This document shows, piece by piece, positions 60,604 to 64,000 of a stretch of DNA of 64,000 bases (its first letter is position 1; every line of letters starts with the position of its first letter). The position numbers were made by a program, and so were the translations under genes. This DNA is from CAYPHJ01 sp964410485 (lineage in GTDB: Bacteria; Desulfobacterota; Binatia; UBA9968): the NCBI GenBank assembly GCA_964410485.1, contig CAYPHJ010000011.1:3865-67864 (forward strand). The letters run 5' to 3'. Below the pieces are notes generated by a model. It ran no database searches. It was not told where the DNA came from and saw nothing but the letters and a program-made list of their open reading frames with translations.

Positions 60604-61854
60604 TTAACCAACGTTTGATCCTTGAGCAAGCCATTTCGCTAATCGCTGCTGTTTCCCTTCCGTTTCAGCCGCAGCTCTTATTTTCTGGTTGCCCACCCAC
60701 AAGCGTCCGACTGTGGGGGCGTACCGCATAAGCAAATGCTTGATGCGTGAGGGATAATACGTGTAGTCTCTGTTTGGTACGGAAGTATCGTTGGCGCATC
60801 CCGACACCCTGCTTTGGCAAAAGAGCCTTTGTATAACCCGCCATCTCTCTTTGACGGAATGGCCCTTCCAAAAAAGCTTCAGGAGATCAGGAAACACCAG
60901 GGGACATTCCCCATGTCCCAGAACGCTTTCCGTCGCCCAACTAATTACTTCCACTTTGAAATTCACGGGCCGGAGATCTTCCAAATGACGCTCCGGAATA
61001 GCAGCGTCAAGTAGATCCCTGGCAAGCCGCAAACCTACATATGTACATGCGTTCATCTCCCATTCAGAGGACCTGGCAACTGCCTTTGTCCAGTCGATCT
61101 TGTTACCGTAATGTTTTGTCACTTCGGCAATATCGCAGAGCGGTCTGATCCCACCGGCAAACTCGTGCTTCCAGAAATGTTGGCATAAGTGAAGAAGTAG
61201 ATCTTCTGGCGAAAATGAAAGCGCGTCGATACCGGCTACTTTTAGGGGGCGGGATCTCTGCCACAGCGTATCTATATCCATCTTAAAAGGACCGCTGGGA
61301 CGTTTGATATGCCAGTGTAGTTCGATCATAGAGCAACCGGGCTTCTCGAAGACGAGATGATAATGCTCCCTGAGTCGTCGTTCCTTCGTGCTTGCGTCGA
61401 CTCTGTAGCCTATCTCCATCAGCGCCGCTTCCGCTTTAGCGACATTGTTTTTGCCTACCAGGAGGTCAATGTCCGACATCGGCCTGAGCGCCCGGTGGGG
61501 ATAAACCGTTTCCGCCAATGCCGCTCCTTTGAGAACGATAGCCTCGACCTTCTCTTGTCTCAGCGACAGGAGCACCTTTCGAAGCTCGCTGTACAAGAGC
61601 AGATTCCTTGCGGCGTTGCCGTAGTAAGCTTTTTCGAGCGTCTGTGCTATGTTCGGGGGAGCGAGGCAGATCACGCCGCTTTGGGCGAGACTATGATAAA
61701 TGAGCGGCGCAACTCCATGAGCGTAAGCAACCGCCGTGATTTGATCCCAGTCTAAATCAGCGGATGCCAATTCGCTTATCCGCCGACGCTCCTCCGCGAG
61801 CAGATTCGTTCTGGCGCAGGCGAGCAATAGACTTCGCTCGGGCGAGAGCTCCAC
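60604..61854 (-). CDS. Nucleotidyltransferase-family protein (PF14907-like)
   Basis: A 416-residue protein. The nucleotidyltransferase core is KGAALAETVYPHRALRPMSDIDLLV (residues ~105-130), with the metal-binding D-D pair in DIDLLV. A HWHIKRP block follows near residue 178, and the C-terminal half is helical. Such proteins occur next to PqqD and HprK-like kinase genes. The start is GTG 61854, immediately after the PqqD stop (TAAGTG). Last gene of the operon. Confidence 0.82.
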   Translation of the reverse strand: MELSPERSLLLACARTNLLAEERRRISELASADLDWDQITAVAYAHGVAPLIYHSLAQSGVICLAPPNIAQTLEKAYYGNAARNLLLYSELRKVLLSLRQEKVEAIVLKGAALAETVYPHRALRPMSDIDLLVGKNNVAKAEAALMEIGYRVDASTKERRLREHYHLVFEKPGCSMIELHWHIKRPSGPFKMDIDTLWQRSRPLKVAGIDALSFSPEDLLLHLCQHFWKHEFAGGIRPLCDIAEVTKHYGNKIDWTKAVARSSEWEMNACTYVGLRLARDLLDAAIPERHLEDLRPVNFKVEVISWATESVLGHGECPLVFPDLLKLFWKGHSVKERWRVIQRLFCQSRVSGCANDTSVPNRDYTYYPSRIKHLLMRYAPTVGRLWVGNQKIRAAAETEGKQQRLAKWLAQGSNVG

Positions 61855-62139
61855 TTAGGAACTCCTGGTATCACGTAGCGCCAAGTTTTGTTCGCAGAGT
61901 TCGTTTACGAGATCCACGACGCTTGTATCGGCGCTTTCGGCATCCACATTGAACTCTTCCTGGAGCCGTCGGCTGATCTCTCCCAAAGTCAACTTTTCTT
62001 TCAACCCTTGCCAGATTCGCTCACCGCTGGGATTTAGGCTGTAATAGGTTTTGCTCGCCAGATGTAGAAGAACGACCTCTCCATCATCCAGCTTTGTATC
62101 GACCACATCTGCGTGAGTTTCAAATTTTTTGTCTAGCAT
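61855..62139 (-). CDS. PqqD-family peptide chaperone (RiPP recognition element)
   Basis: 94 residues. The PqqD pattern is clear: an N-terminal beta segment (GEVVLLHLASKTYYSLNPSGERIW), then helices (TLGEISRRLQEEFNVD, VVDLVNELCEQNL). Family members hold a precursor peptide for a modifying enzyme, usually a radical SAM protein, which here is the next gene upstream and overlaps by seven bases. Confidence 0.9.
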   Translation of the reverse strand: MLDKKFETHADVVDTKLDDGEVVLLHLASKTYYSLNPSGERIWQGLKEKLTLGEISRRLQEEFNVDAESADTSVVDLVNELCEQNLALRDTRSS

Positions 62140-63152
62140 GATGTGTGAGTCTCCTTATGGATCTTGTTCGGCGCACTCCAGGGATGGTTGGAAAAGTTCT
62201 CGAGCCAGGAGGTCTTGTCGAGATACTTCAGGCAATACCAGCACGGGAAATAATCTAGTTGGCTGAATTCTCCCCTCTTAATGTTGTCACGCTTGTCGGA
62301 GAGGTAGGTCACTACCCGTTGATGAAATCGCCCAACCGCCTCTGTCAGGCTCAGCTCATTAAGATTACCTAACACCTCGGAATGGTTATTCTGTCCGGAA
62401 TGGCCAGAGAGCTGGCAGCAGAGAGTCAGGTTACCTCTGTAGTCGAGGTTGTATTCCTCTAATTGCAGTGGACCACAAGGAAACAACGCGAGCTCACTGA
62501 AATAGCCGGGGGCCATTCCCACTGGGATTACGGCAGTTTCCCTCAGACGCCAGATTACCGATTCCACCTCTCGCCGCTCTTGTGGCGACAAATCCAACTT
62601 ACGCAGGGCTGTCTCCGGGCTCGGCATCAGGTGGCCGAAACGCACTCCAGCGCTCCCCAGCTGCCACGCAAGCCTGACCATTTCCTTGACCTCGTTACGA
62701 TTCTGCGCCGTCAGCACCATGTTTAAAGTAAAAGGCAGCCCTTTTGCCACACAGATACTTATTGCGCGCATTACACGACGGTACGATCCTTTGCCGCGCA
62801 GTCGATCATGGGTGGTTTCATGCGCGCCATCGAGGCTGAAGGTCACGCCAAGAAATGAGCTTCGCCGGTTAAGCAATAACGAGTAGATCTTCGGGAAAGT
62901 GATTCCATTGCTCACGAAGCTAAACAAGTAACCAGCCTGGGATACGCGGTGGATGATTTCCTCGAATTGGCGGTGGATCGTCGGCTCGCCACCAGTGAAA
63001 CTCAACTGATCGATACCGCAGCTCTTCCCTTCGCCGCATACTTTTTCCAATATCTCGAAAGTGAGATCTCCAGTTGCGGCATGTCGCTCTTCGAAACAAT
63101 GGCCACAGCTGAGATTGCAACGATTGGTCAGCTCAATGACAAGTCTTGCCAC
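62133..63152 (-). CDS. Radical SAM/SPASM-like enzyme
   Basis: A 339-residue protein with the radical SAM cluster Cys12, Cys16 and Cys19 (NRCNLSCGHCF), SAM-binding blocks FTGGEPTIH and a TIM-barrel body (TFSLDGAHETTHDRLRG). The C-terminal Cys-rich region (NLTLCCQLSG, YFPCWYCLKYL) suggests an auxiliary Fe-S centre of the SPASM or Twitch type. It is probably a peptide-modifying enzyme working with PqqD. The start overlaps the kinase stop by 25 bp. Confidence 0.9.
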   Translation of the reverse strand: MARLVIELTNRCNLSCGHCFEERHAATGDLTFEILEKVCGEGKSCGIDQLSFTGGEPTIHRQFEEIIHRVSQAGYLFSFVSNGITFPKIYSLLLNRRSSFLGVTFSLDGAHETTHDRLRGKGSYRRVMRAISICVAKGLPFTLNMVLTAQNRNEVKEMVRLAWQLGSAGVRFGHLMPSPETALRKLDLSPQERREVESVIWRLRETAVIPVGMAPGYFSELALFPCGPLQLEEYNLDYRGNLTLCCQLSGHSGQNNHSEVLGNLNELSLTEAVGRFHQRVVTYLSDKRDNIKRGEFSQLDYFPCWYCLKYLDKTSWLENFSNHPWSAPNKIHKETHTSC

Positions 63153-64000
63153 TTCCGCTCCCCTCGTGCTTCGAAGAGTAGATCAGCGAGCTTCGCCGGA
63201 GCATCACGCAGATCACTTCCGGCCAGCAGCTCGTAGGTCTCGGCTTGTCCTAAAAGTCTTTTGAGCAGTTCCAAATGTCCGGGCATGGTGCTCCGGCCAA
63301 ACAGTTGCGGCGCGCTCTGCGACAGGAGAATTCGCAACGCACGGACTCTATCCATCGCCGTCAAGCTGCTCTGCTTGCGCACTACAATTCGAGGAAAGAT
63401 CACATCACGGGGAAAGCAGGAGGGCACGCATTGCTCAGGATAGGCTTTGTGAATCCCAATCTTACGCCGCTGGCGGCCGTTCGAGTCCGGTGCCATGTCG
63501 GCCAGCGAGAAATCAGCATAGTCGCTGGCTCGACCCGCGTCGATGTAGAAACTCCTGCGGCAAGCCAGGGCTTCGATCCCTTCCAATCCGTGCCGCAGGA
63601 AGACGGCATCATCGGAAAGATAATTCCAACCTGCTCGAATCAGTCCTATTGCCAGTGTCGATTTGCCGCTTCCGGATGGTCCGACAAGGAGAAGGCCTTG
63701 TCCATCTCCGGTCGCGAGCCCTGCCGCATGCAGGCTGTAGATACGAAGCGGTCGAAGGAGCTTAAACAAACCAAAACACCAGAAGTTTGCCTGGGCTAAG
63801 GAGGACTTATTTTCAAATGCCGGGGTAAGTCCTGCGTAACCCTCACCGTTGGTCGGTTTAAGGTGAAATACTGACGAACTATCGGTTAGGTAGAATTCAT
63901 CACCGACTTCGACGCCCACAAAACCATCCACTCGAAGTACCTCACGGCAGTTTGGTGGGATGGCAACGGTATGACTAGTCGAGCTAACCGAGATGCGCAG
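63128..64000 (-). CDS. HprK-related kinase, 5' end outside the window
   Basis: A P-loop kinase related to HPr kinase/phosphorylase: Walker A LLVGPSGSGKSTLAIGLI, then NYLSDDAVFLRHG with the DD of the HprK family, and a TAMDRVRALRILLSQSAPQLF region. The frame stays open from GTG 63931 to the window end with sensible coding (SHTVAIPPNCREVLR), so the gene probably starts upstream of what is visible. With the downstream genes it resembles HPr-rel-A-type systems. Confidence 0.85.
   Translation of the reverse strand: MRISVSSTSHTVAIPPNCREVLRVDGFVGVEVGDEFYLTDSSSVFHLKPTNGEGYAGLTPAFENKSSLAQANFWCFGLFKLLRPLRIYSLHAAGLATGDGQGLLLVGPSGSGKSTLAIGLIRAGWNYLSDDAVFLRHGLEGIEALACRRSFYIDAGRASDYADFSLADMAPDSNGRQRRKIGIHKAYPEQCVPSCFPRDVIFPRIVVRKQSSLTAMDRVRALRILLSQSAPQLFGRSTMPGHLELLKRLLGQAETYELLAGSDLRDAPAKLADLLFEARGERKWQDLSLS

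Noticed and set aside
1..64000. CRISPR arrays, prophage or IS transposase genes
   Set aside because: No regularly spaced direct repeats, no transposase DDE or HUH motifs and no phage structural genes were seen.

Overview
The window looks like a metagenome-derived scaffold from a Gram-negative, aerobically respiring bacterium. It carries a TamA/TamB outer-membrane assembly pair, an outer-membrane beta-barrel protein, alternative complex III (ACIII), a caa3-type oxidase and 2-oxoglutarate dehydrogenase. There is one 100-N scaffold gap, flanked by an exact 55-bp duplication that looks like an assembly artefact. Gene content resembles uncultured soil or groundwater Desulfobacterota/Binatota-, NC10- or Rokubacteria-like lineages. 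That placement is an inference from gene content only. A tRNA-Sec gene shows that the lineage decodes UGA as selenocysteine.

Layout. (1) 0-16.7 kb, plus strand: a loose catabolic island. It holds a VOC protein end, an MmgE/PrpD protein, a dienelactone hydrolase, two LLM flavin oxidoreductases, an exported intradiol dioxygenase, hydantoinase/acetone-carboxylase-type HyuA and HyuB (HyuB carries a fused acetone-carboxylase-gamma-like zinc domain), a thiolase-like protein with a DUF35 partner, an MFS transporter and two paralogous FKBP isomerases. Dispersed inverted-repeat elements of two families separate the genes. (2) 17-29.8 kb, plus strand: a complete respiratory block, ActABCDEF, a small membrane protein, SCO, then CoxB-A-C-D with an A2-type subunit I. 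(3) 30-34.2 kb, minus strand: sucA-sucB. (4) 34.2-60.3 kb: the most unusual part, described below. (5) 60.5 kb: tRNA-Sec. (6) 60.6-64 kb, minus strand: a tightly coupled operon of HprK-like kinase, radical SAM protein, PqqD and nucleotidyltransferase, resembling HPr-rel-A/PqqD peptide-modification systems. It runs off the window end.

The candidate new system is in region 4. By eye I find nine sigma-54 (-24/-12) promoter elements between 34.6 and 56.3 kb. All are intergenic, and each is correctly oriented upstream of a gene or operon. Seven match TGG[CT]A[CT]-N5-TTGC, for which chance predicts about 0.5 in both strands of the whole window; I saw none in the first 34 kb. They precede a small SH3-like protein, Fe/Mn superoxide dismutase, two paralogous HTH-like proteins (one directly, one through an operon), a lipoprotein/M48 protease/DUF3096 operon, a DksA/TraR regulator, a glycine-zipper stress protein with a Cfr10I-like endonuclease homologue downstream, an outer-membrane barrel, a YqjD/YqjE/YqjK-like operon, and an operon of membrane microproteins with CsbD, DUF3309, DUF748 and an AI-2E-family permease. 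An NtrC-family sigma-54 activator (with GAFTGA) and a soluble GAF histidine kinase sit in the same region as the obvious candidate controllers. The reading is an envelope and general-stress regulon run by RpoN instead of an alternative sigma-70-type factor.
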